Below, piece by piece: positions 29,301 to 37,999 of a stretch of 64,000 nt of DNA. The stretch comes from JANXQG01 sp963804375 (GTDB lineage: Bacteria > Planctomycetota > Planctomycetia > Pirellulales > Thermoguttaceae). Numbering within the stretch: position 1 is the first letter of the stretch; each line of letters starts with the position of its first letter. The stretch lies in NCBI GenBank assembly GCA_963804375.1, contig CAWDQE010000023.1, forward strand, positions 62,001 to 126,000, read 5' to 3'. Both the position numbers and the translations under genes were made by a program. The notes below the pieces were generated by a model that saw only the letters and a program-made list of their open reading frames with translations, did not search any database and was not told the origin of the DNA.

Positions 29301-29542
29301 GTAGCATCAGAAGTCGTCAGCTTGCCTTGCTGCGAGATCGCTGTGGTTATGGCCTGCTGCGCCGCGGCGGGCAGGTCAGCTAGGGTCAGGTGTTGTGTCG
29401 TAGCGGCGGCCGGAGTCGTTACGACGGAGAGCAGGGTTCGCTGCTCCAAGCACTCAACCAAAAGCCGCCGCCGCAAAGCGAGCTTCCGCGGCGACTTGCC
29501 CTGGGCGTACCAGAATCGACGAAAAACTCGAAGATGGCTCAT
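26348..29542 (-). CDS. giant FG-GAP repeat surface protein with LEQRTLLS motif
   Basis: ATG 29542 follows GGGGAG. The N-terminus carries LVECLEQRTLLSVV after a basic stretch, the Planctomycete-type LEPR.LL export-associated motif. Fourteen repeats of ~55-65 residues follow, each with a GNTVVVGA or GNTIVVGAP core, a G.AYVF strand and SSGWANMTQTAKLTASDG. They are FG-GAP/integrin-alpha-like blades, enough for two seven-bladed propellers. Near the C-terminus is a cadherin/Ig-like putative domain (GQKYSYQVKTNAGSGQEITF, FQKGSNTVTVLARDQFGD). No PEP-CTERM or dockerin is seen. Expected role is extracellular binding or adhesion. It lies between the oxidoreductase and the xylan operon and may serve polysaccharide attachment, which is an inference. 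Confidence 0.82.
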   Translation of the reverse strand: MSHLRVFRRFWYAQGKSPRKLALRRRLLVECLEQRTLLSVVTTPAAATTQHLTLADLPAAAQQAITTAISQQGKLTTSDATADDNFGPAIAVSGNTVVAGGAGGVCVFTGSGPGLANLTQVAVLKPSDGAVGNGFGESLAINGNTVVVGAGLATVNGNDDQGTVYVYTEPASGWASMTETAKLAPSDGTANDYFGGEVSISGNTVVVGAIGAPLGAQSDVGAAYLFAKPSSGWANMTQTAELSASDGTPGDIFGCSVSISANTVVVGAESGPSNGAGAAYVFSEPPSGWANMTQTAKLTASDGLAGDNFGASVSISGNTIAVAAMGIGIGGKTSSPNAVYVFTEPASGWTNTTQIAELSAPNGMMNMGTSLCINGSTVVAGSRYATVGGNTDEGAAFVFTEPSSGWRNMSPTAEFTAADGTANGGFGSSVLASGDTVLVGAMAPPTGSNPARGAVYVFTEPSSGWTNMSQATKLTASDGAYVNDLGDSVAISGNTVVVGAPDATVDGVYQQGTAYVFTESGSGWANMTQIAKLTASDGTANDDFGGAVAIDGNTIVVGAPDALNGSNSQYQGAAYVFTEPSTGWANMNQTAKLTAANDAVSSSVPALGALPNALGFGGEFSFGNSVAISGNTIVVGSRFNPTACLMNPSPGAAYVFVEPGTGWRNMTQTAKLTSTDGGYLFGTSVAISGNTVVVGEVTYFGDCYFFTPGVNDSPAAAYVFAEPSSGWANMTQTAKLTASDGGAYYNFGASVSIDGNTIVVGAPFSEVAATTPGAPSVVDGPGAAYVFTEPASGWSNMTQTSKLASSDDAASDNFGESVAISGNTIVVGSPGGDFGSSSPGAAYVFTMPAAGWANMTETAKVTASDAAGVDEFGGSVAISGGTLVVGAPGAAVGANVDQGAAYVFGAATATPPTVTRVSSTPPTIASPAVKSATIGQKYSYQVKTNAGSGQEITFLLGAAPAGMSINASTGLVTWVPNVFQKGSNTVTVLARDQFGDTMQQTFSISVSGVSTPYNPFAPTNRRLVIVGPVRAELDVGTTSGVQPASLKSNVVDQLLASSGLDLWL

Positions 29543-30473
29543 GTCTCGAACTCCCCGATCGAGGTGCGGCACACCGCAAAACCTCGACTTTGAATCCATG
29601 CTCTGCCCATCGAGCGCGCCAAACATCCGATCGTCTTTCCCGCCTCTATTTAGAAGGCCGGGTCTGGAAAGATTCGTCACGCAAGTGCAATTCTAACTCG
29701 ACAAGCGACTTGTCGCAACTTTCCAGCGTGTCCTATTCCAGCGGTTCGGGTGGATGGTTGGGCAAGTAAACGACCCCGGCATCCCACCCGGCTTTCTTGC
29801 AGCCCACTGGCGGCCTTGGGAGGCCGAGCCTTCAGACCAGTTCGGTCACTAAGCTAAGGGCCGACGTCCCTGGGATCGACCGAATTCTCGTAACCTCGGC
29901 CGGCCGCCTTGCCTGCGGCGGTCACCCCCTCGGCAGCGAAACGGCACGGCCGCGGATAGAAGTCAGGAAACTTCCGGTTTTTCTTGACTCGCGGCTGCCC
30001 GCCAATTCGCACGGAAGACATACGCCTTTGGGGCATCGTCGTAATCTCGATCACAGCGCCAGAGTTGTCCCTCCTGCCGGTCCACGACAGCGGGCTGGAA
30101 GTGCAGGCAACGGTCTATGCGGGCGTCTTGCTGCGCGTACCCGCGATTCTTATTGACACTGCATGCATCCTTTGCATGAACCTGCACGGTTGCTGAATCG
30201 GGCGGTTGCTTTGTCGTATTTAGCGAACGCAGGCGGCCAGGAATCGGCTAATCACGCCGGCCGGCGGCCGAAACCGGCTCTCCGGCAACTGCCACAGGTT
30301 TCGAGGTCACCTGAACGTGCATACGGCTCGGGCCGTTTGTCAGGTGGTTTGGGAGCTGGGGCAGGTCCTGACGGGGGCCGTTGGGCGGTCGCCTGCCTGA
30401 TTGCGGGCGTCACTCCGCGGTCTTACAATGGACAGGAAGTGGTCTCAAATAGTGGCTTTTTTGGAGAATTCGA
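29543..30473. other. large intergenic gap (~930 bp)
   Basis: I see no supportable gene on either strand. Short open frames exist but their composition is not protein-like. This is the divergent region between the FG-GAP gene and the xylan operon, so promoters for both are expected here, but I cannot point to convincing boxes. Confidence 0.4.
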
Positions 30474-31383
30474 ATGACAACTCGATCGAAATGTTCCCTG
30501 GCCGACATGCTGAGCGGCCTGCTGCTCGTCATTGCGGTCATGCCTGCCACTGCGAGTTTCGCCCAACCGGCCAGACGAGGGTTTGGCGGTCCCATTGTGC
30601 TCAACCCGGACGACGTCCCCGCGTTTGCCGATCCGCCTGCCGGAATCGTCGCCAAACGTGACAAGATCCCTCACGGAACGTCTCGAAATGATCGAGTACG
30701 ATTCGAAGACGGTGGGCGCGAAGCGCAAGATGCAAGTTTATACTCCGCCGGGCTACTCTACCGAGAAGAAGTATCCCGTGCTCTACCTGCTGCACGGCAT
30801 TGGCGGCGATGAGACGGAGTGGCAACGATTTGCCTCCCCCAACGTGATGCTCGACAACCTCCTGGCCGATGGCAAGGTCGTGCCGATGATCGTGGTCATG
30901 CCCAACGGTCGCGCGCAGAAGAACGATCGCGCCCAAGGGAATGTCTACGGCGCCGCACCGGCGTTTGCGGTTTTCGAACAGGATCTGCTGAAGGACGTGA
31001 TTCCTACTATCGAATCCCGCTATTCAGTGCTGGCGGATCGCGAGCACCGCGCGCTGGCAGGACTTTCCATGGGAGGTGGCCAGTCGCTGAACTTCGGGCT
31101 TGCGCACCTCGATACGTTTGCCTGGGTCGGAGGCTTTTCTTCCGCACCGAACACCAAGCCGCCAGGCGAACTCGTGCCCGATCCCGCGACCGCCAAGGCC
31201 AAGCTCAAGTTGCTTTGGCTTTCCTGTGGCAACAAAGACGGCTTGATCCGCATCAGCCAGGGCGTGCATATCTACCTCAAGGAGAAGGGTGTCCCGCACA
31301 TCTGGAATGTGGACTCCAATGGACACGATCCAACGCACTGGCGCAACAACCTGTATCACTTCGTCCAGCGGATCTTCCATTGA
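30474..31383 (+). CDS. CE1-type (feruloyl/acetyl xylan) esterase, secreted, frameshifted
   Basis: ATG 30474 starts a signal peptide (MLSGLLLVIAVMPATASFAQ) and the frame runs to PPAGIVAKRDKIPHG. The esterase then continues in the next frame as RLEMIEYDSKTVGAKRKMQV and VLYLLHGIGGDETEW, nucleophile elbow AGLSMGGGQSLN, and VDSNGHDPTHWRNNLYHF with the catalytic histidine. One extra base in GGAACG near 30680 explains the break; the rejoined length is about 302 residues. The fold is that of esterase D/CE1 enzymes that cut ferulate or acetate from arabinoxylan. The GH10 xylanase begins 13 bp after its stop, so they form one operon. Confidence 0.82.
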
Positions 31384-31395
31384 GGGCAATCGCCA

Positions 31396-32538
31396 ATGTC
31401 TCGCCTACGCCAAGGTCAGTTCCCACTTCTGCTTATCATTCTGGTCATCGACGTTCTTGCTCGCGTGGATGCCAAGGCGGCCGTATCTGCGCCAGCCCTG
31501 TCCCCCAACGGCCCGAGCATCAAGGATGCTTACAAGGACCATTTCCTGATCGGCATGGCCGGGGATATTCCCCGCAGCTACTCCGACCAGGAGCTGGGCC
31601 TGGTCCAAGACAACTTCAATGTCGTAACGCCGGAGAACTGCATGAAGCCGGCGAACATCCATCCCAAGGCCGACACGTGGCGATTCGAGCGGGCCGATGC
31701 CCTGGTCAACTGGTGCGAGGGCAAGCACATTGCCGTCCACGGGCACACGCTCGTATGGCACGCCCAGACCAACGACTGGTTCTTCCGCGATGGCGACAAG
31801 GCCGCTGTCACCCAACGCCTGAAGGACCACATCCGCACGCTCGTAGGCCGCTACAAGGGAAAGGTGCAGAGCTGGGATGTCGTCAATGAGGCGATCAATG
31901 ACTTCGGCAACGCCCAGACGGAGAACCTCAGAAATTCCTCATGGTTGCGAGCCCTGGGGCCGGAATTTCTGACGCTTGCGTTCAAGTTTGCCCATGAAGC
32001 CGATCCCGACGCCAAGCTGTATTACAACGACTACGGCATCGAGGCTGGCCCCAAGCATGCAAGTTCGATGCTGCTGCTCAATCGCCTGCTCAAAGAGGGC
32101 GTGCCCATCCACGGTGTAGGAATCCAAGGGCACTGGACGACCAGCCATATCCCGTATGCCGCCCTGGGCAAGGCAATCTCCGATTATGCTTCGCTGGGGC
32201 TGAAGGTCAGCATCACGGAACTGGACGTGACGATCCGTGGTGAGTCGGGAGGCCAGTTCGACTTCGGGCGCCGCAGGTTCGGCGGCCCACCGCCTGAGCC
32301 ACCAAAGCCGCAGGATCTCAAAGCCCAGGCCGATGCTTATGCTCGTCTGTTTTCGATTTTTATCAAGCACAAGGCCACCATGGAGCGAGTGACCTTCTGG
32401 GGACTCAGCGACCGCCGTACCTGGCGCTATGGCCAGCATCCTTTGATCTTCGACTCCGACAACCAGCGAAAGCCGGCCTATGCGGCAATCGTTGAAGCGA
32501 TACGCCATTCCACTCCCAACCTGGCTTTACCAAAATGA
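31396..32538 (+). CDS. GH10 endo-1,4-beta-xylanase, secreted
   Basis: Cuts the beta-1,4-xylan backbone. The 380-residue protein starts with a hydrophobic signal (PLLLIILVIDVLARVDAKAA) followed directly by the GH10 TIM barrel. Motifs are FNVVTPENCMKPANIHP, VHGHTLVWHAQTNDW, acid/base glutamate in SWDVVNEAINDF (about E165) and nucleophile in KVSITELDVTI (about E275), then FWGLSDRRTWR. An insertion rich in Gly/Pro/Arg (RRRFGGPPPEPPKPQ) after the nucleophile is unusual. It is a single-domain enzyme without CBM. Its stop overlaps the start of the next gene (ATGATCATCATGA), which implies translational coupling. Confidence 0.93.
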   Translation: MSRLRQGQFPLLLIILVIDVLARVDAKAAVSAPALSPNGPSIKDAYKDHFLIGMAGDIPRSYSDQELGLVQDNFNVVTPENCMKPANIHPKADTWRFERADALVNWCEGKHIAVHGHTLVWHAQTNDWFFRDGDKAAVTQRLKDHIRTLVGRYKGKVQSWDVVNEAINDFGNAQTENLRNSSWLRALGPEFLTLAFKFAHEADPDAKLYYNDYGIEAGPKHASSMLLLNRLLKEGVPIHGVGIQGHWTTSHIPYAALGKAISDYASLGLKVSITELDVTIRGESGGQFDFGRRRFGGPPPEPPKPQDLKAQADAYARLFSIFIKHKATMERVTFWGLSDRRTWRYGQHPLIFDSDNQRKPAYAAIVEAIRHSTPNLALPK

Positions 32539-35500
32539 TCATCATGAAAACTGCATTTCTAAGTATCGTGTTTCTTGTTTGTCTTCCGGCCATGGCCCAG
32601 ACGCCCGTGGATGATTTCAAGCCGTCGGCGCTCAATCAGCCCGGCAAACAGTATCCCCAGGTCAACTCGGAAAGGCGCGTCCGCGCCCGTGTTGTCGCAC
32701 CACAGGCCCAGAGCGTGGTCCTCGAATTCTTGGGGGGTGCAAAGTACCCGCTGTCCAAGGGTGACGACGGCGTTTGGGTCGGCGTCACGCGGCCTCAGGA
32801 CGAAGGTTTCCACTACTACCAGCTCGTGATCGATGGCGCCCAGGTTCCGGACCCCGGCAGCTTGTACTTCTACGGTGGCAGCCGCTGGGGCAGCGGGCTT
32901 GAAGTCCCCGCCCAGGACCAGGACTTCTATGCCGTCAAGGACGTGCCTCATGGCCAACTGCGACAGACCCTCTACTATTCAAAGAAGGCCAAGGCCAACC
33001 TCCGCTGCTTCGTTTACACTCCAGCGGATTACGAGAAGGATCCGTCCAAGCGTTATCCGGTGTTGTATCTGCAACACGGCGGCGGCGAAGATGATACCGG
33101 CTGGGGCAACCAGGGGCATACCGGCCTGATCATGGATAACTTGATCGCCGCCGGCAAGGCCCGGCCCTTCATTATCGTGATGGCCAATAGCTATGTCCCC
33201 GGCGCTGCCAGTCCAAATCGCGGGCCGGTTCCTGCGGCGCAGGCGGGGGCGGCGGGCGGCGCGCCGGTTCGCGGCGGCGGACGCTTCAACTTCAACTTCA
33301 GCGCCTTCGAGCGAGTTCTCATCGACGACTTGATTCCCTTCGTGGATGCCAACTACCGGACCCTCGCCGATCAATCCCATCGTGCCATGGCCGGCCTCTC
33401 GATGGGCGGCATGCAGACCCGCACAATCACCCGAGCCAACCTCGATAAGTTCTCGCATATCGGCATCTTCAGCGGCGGCAGCATCGCCCCGGCGGACATC
33501 ACCGATATGGCCGCCTTCAAGGAGAAGGTCAAGCTTGTGTTCGTCAGCTACGGCAGCCGCGAGAACGGCGCTGCCGGCAAGTCGAACATTGAATCGCTGC
33601 AACAAGCGGGCATCAAGAGCGTCTTTTACGAATCTCCCAATACCGCTCACGAGTGGCTCACCTGGCGGCGAAGCCTGCATGAATTTGCACCGCTGCTATT
33701 CCAAGACCAACCCCTTCCGGTCGCTACGACGCAGAAAGCCGCCAAAACCACGGCAGCCGCGGCCGCACCGGCCGCGACGGCGTCTGCCGAAACCGCGCCG
33801 GCAGCGAAAATCATCCGGATCAAGGCCGGCGCTGATACACCGATCACCGATTCCCAAGGCGTCAAATGGTCCGCCGACACCGGCTTCGAGGACGGCAGCA
33901 CCATCGACCGTCCCGACCTCAAAGTCACCGGCACAAAGACCCCCGAACTCTATTGCTCGGAACGATACTCGATGGGTTCCTACAATTTTAAGGTGCCCAA
34001 TGGCGCCTACCTGGTGAAGTTGCACTTCTCCGAGGATTACGACGGAATCACGACGCCGGAAGGACGGCAATTCACGTACGCTGTCAAGGACGGCGCCGCG
34101 ACAGGCAAGGTCATCAAGGAAGTCAAGGATTTTAGCCCTTGGAAGGCTGCGGGCGCTCAGTACAAGGCGTATGTTGATACGGTTCCTGTCAACGTGACTA
34201 GCGGGCAGATCACGATTTCTTTCACTCCTCAGGTTCAGAACCCGCAGATCAACGCGATTGAAATCATTCCGCAAACAACGACCGGGGCGAGCGCAGTTAC
34301 CCCTGCGAGGACCAATGTCACCGCCACGCTCGATGTCGATGTCAACAAGCCGGGCGTAACGATCCCCAAGATGTTCTACGGACTGATGACCGAAGAGATC
34401 AACCACAGCTACGATGGCGGCCTGTTGGCCGAGTTGATCCAGAACCGCACGTTTCAGGACCCGGCGCCGCGCAGGCGGCAATCGTTGCAGGGAAGTCTGC
34501 CGGTCCACTGGTCGCTGGTCGGCGATGGCGCCGCGCGCGTCGATCGCAACGACCCCGTCAATCCAGCGCTGCCGGTCAGCCTCCGGCTTGAGCTTCTCGG
34601 CAAGACGGTCGGCGTGGCTAATGACGGCTACTGGGGGATCCCCGTCCGACCCGATACGACCTACTCCGCCAGCTTTTATGCAAAGGGCGGCGGCGGCTTC
34701 GCGGGTCCGGTGACCGCATCGCTCGTTCTGGAGGAAGGCAAAGTCACCGTCGCCAAGGCCGAAACGCGACCGGTCACGGGCACATGGCAGAAACAAAGCG
34801 TAACACTCACCACAGGCCACGAAGCCCCAACGACCGCAAAGGCGCAGTTCGTGCTGTCGGCCTCTGGAGCGGGCACCGTCAGCTTCAGTCTCGTGTCCCT
34901 GTTTCCGCCGACCTACCAGAACGCGCCGGGCGGATTGCGCGCGGACCTGATGAAGCTGATGGCCGACATGCACCCCGCGTTCATCCGCTTGCCGGGCGGC
35001 AACTATGTTGAGGGCAGCACCTTCGCTACGCGATTCAACTGGAAGCAGATGATCGGCCCCGCCGAACAGCGGCCCGGGCACATGGGATGCTGGGGCTACC
35101 GCTCCTCGGACGGTTTCGGCCTGCCGGAATACCTGCTGTGGTGCAAACAGCTCAACGCGGAACCAGTGCTGGCGGTGTTCGCCGGTTACGTGCTCAATAG
35201 AGAGCACGTTGACGCCGGCAGCCCTGAAATGGCAAAGTACACTCAGGAGGCCCTCGAAGAGATCGAATACGTCAGCGGCCCCGCCGACAGCGAGTGGGGC
35301 AAACGCCGCGCCGCCGACGGGTTTCCCCAGCCGTTCGCGCTGCATTACGTGGAGATCGGCAACGAGGACTGGTTTGACAGGTCCGGCAGCTATGACGGTC
35401 GATTCACACAGATGGCCAAGGCGATTCGCCAACGCTACCCTGACCTGAAGATCATCGCGACGGCGCCGGTCAAAAGCTTCAAGCCCGACCTGTACGACGA

Positions 35501-36239
35501 CCACTTCTACCGCGACCCACGGACTCTGATGAACCAGGCCGCGCAGTACGATAAAGCGCGATCGACGACTGCGCCGCTGCGGTTCGCGGGTGGCGCATGG
35601 AACGGGCGGCAACCGGACGGCATCCAGACGTTTGTTGGTGAATGGGCTGCGCAGGAGGGCCGCCCCACGCCCACTCTCAACGCCGCCTTGGCCGACGCCG
35701 CATTCGTCATCGGCCTTGAAAAGAACGCCGACACCGTGCCGCTGGAATGCTACGCGCCGTTGCTGGTCAACGTGAGCCCGGAGGACCCTGGCAAGGGATA
35801 TCCGAAGGGATGGCAGTGGGCAACGAACCTCATCGGGTATGACGCTTTGTGCAGCTTCGGTTCGCCGAGCTATTACGCGCAGGCCATGCTGGGGCAGAAC
35901 AAGGGGGATGTCGTCTTGCCCGTGACGCTGAATGTCTCGCCCGAGGCAGTATACGCCTCGGCCACGTATGCGACGGACGGCCACCACGTGATCGTCAAGG
36001 TGGTCAACATCAACAAGGACTCCGTCGAGATGGCGATTAACCTCAAAGGCGCGGGACATGTAGAGCCCAACGGCACGGCCACCGTTCTGACCGGCGATCC
36101 CGCGGCGGTGAATTCGGTCGACCAGCCCACGAACGTTGCGCCAAAGCAAGAGACGGTGACGGATGCGTCGGTTTCGTTCCGCCGCACGTTCCCGCCGCAC
36201 TCCTTGACGGTCCTGCGGCTGACCGCGATACCCAAATAG
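32535..36239 (+). CDS. three-module CE1 esterase - malectin-like - GH51 arabinofuranosidase fusion
   Basis: One 1,234-residue secreted protein. Residues 1-22 are a signal peptide. Residues ~25-130 are an E-set/CBM48-like domain (RVRARVVAPQAQSVVLEFLG). Residues ~140-390 are a CE1 esterase with GLSMGGMQTRT (Ser ~289) and a His in NTAHEWLTWRRSLHEF. An Ala/Thr linker leads to a malectin-like carbohydrate-binding domain at ~427-582 (IRIKAGADTPITDSQGVKWS). The C-terminal ~640 residues are a GH51 alpha-L-arabinofuranosidase with GLMTEEINHSYDGGL, acid/base HYVEIGNEDWF (~E944) and nucleophile TFVGEWAAQEG (~E1036). It could remove ferulate and the arabinose carrying it from arabinoxylan. It overlaps the GH10 gene by 4 bp. 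The frame is intact throughout. Confidence 0.9.
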   Translation: MIIMKTAFLSIVFLVCLPAMAQTPVDDFKPSALNQPGKQYPQVNSERRVRARVVAPQAQSVVLEFLGGAKYPLSKGDDGVWVGVTRPQDEGFHYYQLVIDGAQVPDPGSLYFYGGSRWGSGLEVPAQDQDFYAVKDVPHGQLRQTLYYSKKAKANLRCFVYTPADYEKDPSKRYPVLYLQHGGGEDDTGWGNQGHTGLIMDNLIAAGKARPFIIVMANSYVPGAASPNRGPVPAAQAGAAGGAPVRGGGRFNFNFSAFERVLIDDLIPFVDANYRTLADQSHRAMAGLSMGGMQTRTITRANLDKFSHIGIFSGGSIAPADITDMAAFKEKVKLVFVSYGSRENGAAGKSNIESLQQAGIKSVFYESPNTAHEWLTWRRSLHEFAPLLFQDQPLPVATTQKAAKTTAAAAAPAATASAETAPAAKIIRIKAGADTPITDSQGVKWSADTGFEDGSTIDRPDLKVTGTKTPELYCSERYSMGSYNFKVPNGAYLVKLHFSEDYDGITTPEGRQFTYAVKDGAATGKVIKEVKDFSPWKAAGAQYKAYVDTVPVNVTSGQITISFTPQVQNPQINAIEIIPQTTTGASAVTPARTNVTATLDVDVNKPGVTIPKMFYGLMTEEINHSYDGGLLAELIQNRTFQDPAPRRRQSLQGSLPVHWSLVGDGAARVDRNDPVNPALPVSLRLELLGKTVGVANDGYWGIPVRPDTTYSASFYAKGGGGFAGPVTASLVLEEGKVTVAKAETRPVTGTWQKQSVTLTTGHEAPTTAKAQFVLSASGAGTVSFSLVSLFPPTYQNAPGGLRADLMKLMADMHPAFIRLPGGNYVEGSTFATRFNWKQMIGPAEQRPGHMGCWGYRSSDGFGLPEYLLWCKQLNAEPVLAVFAGYVLNREHVDAGSPEMAKYTQEALEEIEYVSGPADSEWGKRRAADGFPQPFALHYVEIGNEDWFDRSGSYDGRFTQMAKAIRQRYPDLKIIATAPVKSFKPDLYDDHFYRDPRTLMNQAAQYDKARSTTAPLRFAGGAWNGRQPDGIQTFVGEWAAQEGRPTPTLNAALADAAFVIGLEKNADTVPLECYAPLLVNVSPEDPGKGYPKGWQWATNLIGYDALCSFGSPSYYAQAMLGQNKGDVVLPVTLNVSPEAVYASATYATDGHHVIVKVVNINKDSVEMAINLKGAGHVEPNGTATVLTGDPAAVNSVDQPTNVAPKQETVTDASVSFRRTFPPHSLTVLRLTAIPK

Positions 36240-36454
36240 CCGGAAACGGCCCTGTTCAACTTCAATACCACTGGCCGGCCTGGCGGCTACGCTGACTTTG
36301 ATAACTAGGTTGTCGAAGAACCACGCGCCCGCGGCATCGAGCGTGAGATCCCTATGGGCAAGACCGTTATGATGCCCAGCATGCCTGGCAACCCAGCGAT
36401 CCAGCAACAGGGCTTCCAATGCAGCCGTGTCACCGAAGGCGATGGCGATTGTCG

Positions 36455-37677
36455 TCAGTCACCGCGATTCTCCACCTCGCTATGGTGTTCTTCGGAAGTA
36501 GTCGCTCCGATCGGGCCTTGATGCGCCAAGCGATACGCGCGTGGATACATGCCCATCTCGCGGTGAAAAAAACGCGACATGCCCGCCAAGCTCCAATAAC
36601 CAAACGTCTGAGAGATCCTCTTTATAGGCTCGTTGGTCGTCGTCAAGAGCCGCGCGATGTATAGGGCGCGTTGCCGATTCACTTCTTGCACCAAGGAACG
36701 GCCGACAACTCGCCGAAAACGGCTGTGCAATGTGCGGTGCGATAGCCCGGTGGCATTAACCACGTCGCTAACCTGGATGATGTGCCGAGCATTGTCGCGG
36801 ATGAACCGCAAGGCCGTCGCGACCTCTTCGTCGGCGACCGCGAGCATGTCGGTCGACTGTCGCGCAACCACGTGGCTGAGCACGCACGGGAATCTCCTGC
36901 CGCTTCACCCTTCGGTTGGACATCAACCGGTCGAGCAATTCGGCTGCTTCGTAACCTGCGCGCTCCGCAGCGTAGGCCACGCTGGATATCGGTGGGCTGC
37001 ACAGTTCGCATACCAGACTGTCATTGTCTACGCCAATCAGCGCCACTTCATCAGGAACTCGAAGGCTCTGAAGACGGCACAGTTCGGCTCAGCGAGCGTG
37101 CGAACTCATCGTTGCAGGCCATGATGCCCACGGGTTTGGGCAGGGTTTTTAGCCAGCGGACGATTGCCTCCTCCAGGCGCGGCTTGTCCCTGTCACGGGC
37201 CACAAGCGGCACAAGCTGCGATTCGACCGCGAATCCACGCTCTTCCAGACGGCTGCAGAACGACTCCTTCCGCTCGATCGACCAGACCGCACCCTCGAAT
37301 CCCGCATAGGCGAAGTTGCTCAGGCCCAATCGAATGAGGTGATCGGCGGCCATCGCGGCTGCCTCTCGGTTGTCACATAATATGTGGCAGACCCCACGGA
37401 CTATGCGACCCACCGGCACATCGATCACAGGAAACCCAAGGGCGGCCACTTCTTCTTCGAAGGAAGAGTAGTTCATGATCAGGCCGTCGGGCTTGCTGCG
37501 GCGGATTTCCTCCAGCGATTGCTCGGCGAACCCGGAAAATCGCTCGTAAAAGGCAGCGGGCCGAACGAAGACCCATGGACGATGGAGATTCACGTATTGT
37601 GCAATTCCCCGGAGCAGGCCCCGGTCGAATGACCGGCCAGCATCCAGAAGCAGGGCAACTTTCTTAATGAGTTTCAT
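36455..37677 (-). CDS. XylR-type AraC-family regulator, broken by two frameshifts
   Basis: The N-terminal two thirds from ATG 37677 are a LacI-like sugar-binding sensor domain (VALLLDAGRSFDRGLLRGIA, RPWVFVRPAAFYER, GIMACNDEFARSL). The continuation VALIGVDNDSLVCELCSPPI then ISSVAYAAERAGYEAAELLD lies in a second frame (about 37110-36890). The C-terminal AraC helix-turn-helix (VATALRFIRDNARHIIQVSD, LSHRTLHSRFRRVVGRSLVQ) lies in a third, ending at 36455. Two single-base changes near 37095 and 36885 would give about 405 residues, the normal size of XylR-like regulators. It faces the xylan operon tail-to-tail. It is the only regulator recognised in the glycan region, so its loss would matter. Confidence 0.75.
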
Positions 37678-37999
37678 ATTTCAGTCGCTTGAGGCACAAG
37701 GAACCGGTTTCGCGCGGTATCGCACGGTCTTCCAATAATGATAACATATTTGCGAAAAGTGGAAAACACCTCGTTACTGCTTCATGGTAGGATAGCGATT
37801 GTGGCGCGACCCGCCCGTATCAATTACTTGATGCCCTGCACGAACAACTTGCAACTCGCCGCTTAACCCGCTTGAAACTCGCGAAAGTCCAGCTAGGAAT
37901 ATGCCTGTGGCCGCAACGGGATAGCCGTGATGGCAGCCAGCACGGCCTCGCCAACGGTGTTAGATCTGAAGAGTTCATCAAGAGCCAAAGGAGGCAATA
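37678..37999. other. divergent intergenic region upstream of regulator and DUF6288 gene
   Basis: About 320 bp without a gene. It should contain promoters for the minus-strand regulator and the long plus-strand operon. An A/T-rich patch near 37735-37770 is the best candidate area. I cannot identify an operator. Confidence 0.35.

Noticed and set aside
33696..36419. 907-codon minus-strand open frame opposite the GH51 fusion
   Set aside because: Antisense of an enzyme with clear catalytic motifs; no recognisable domain of its own.
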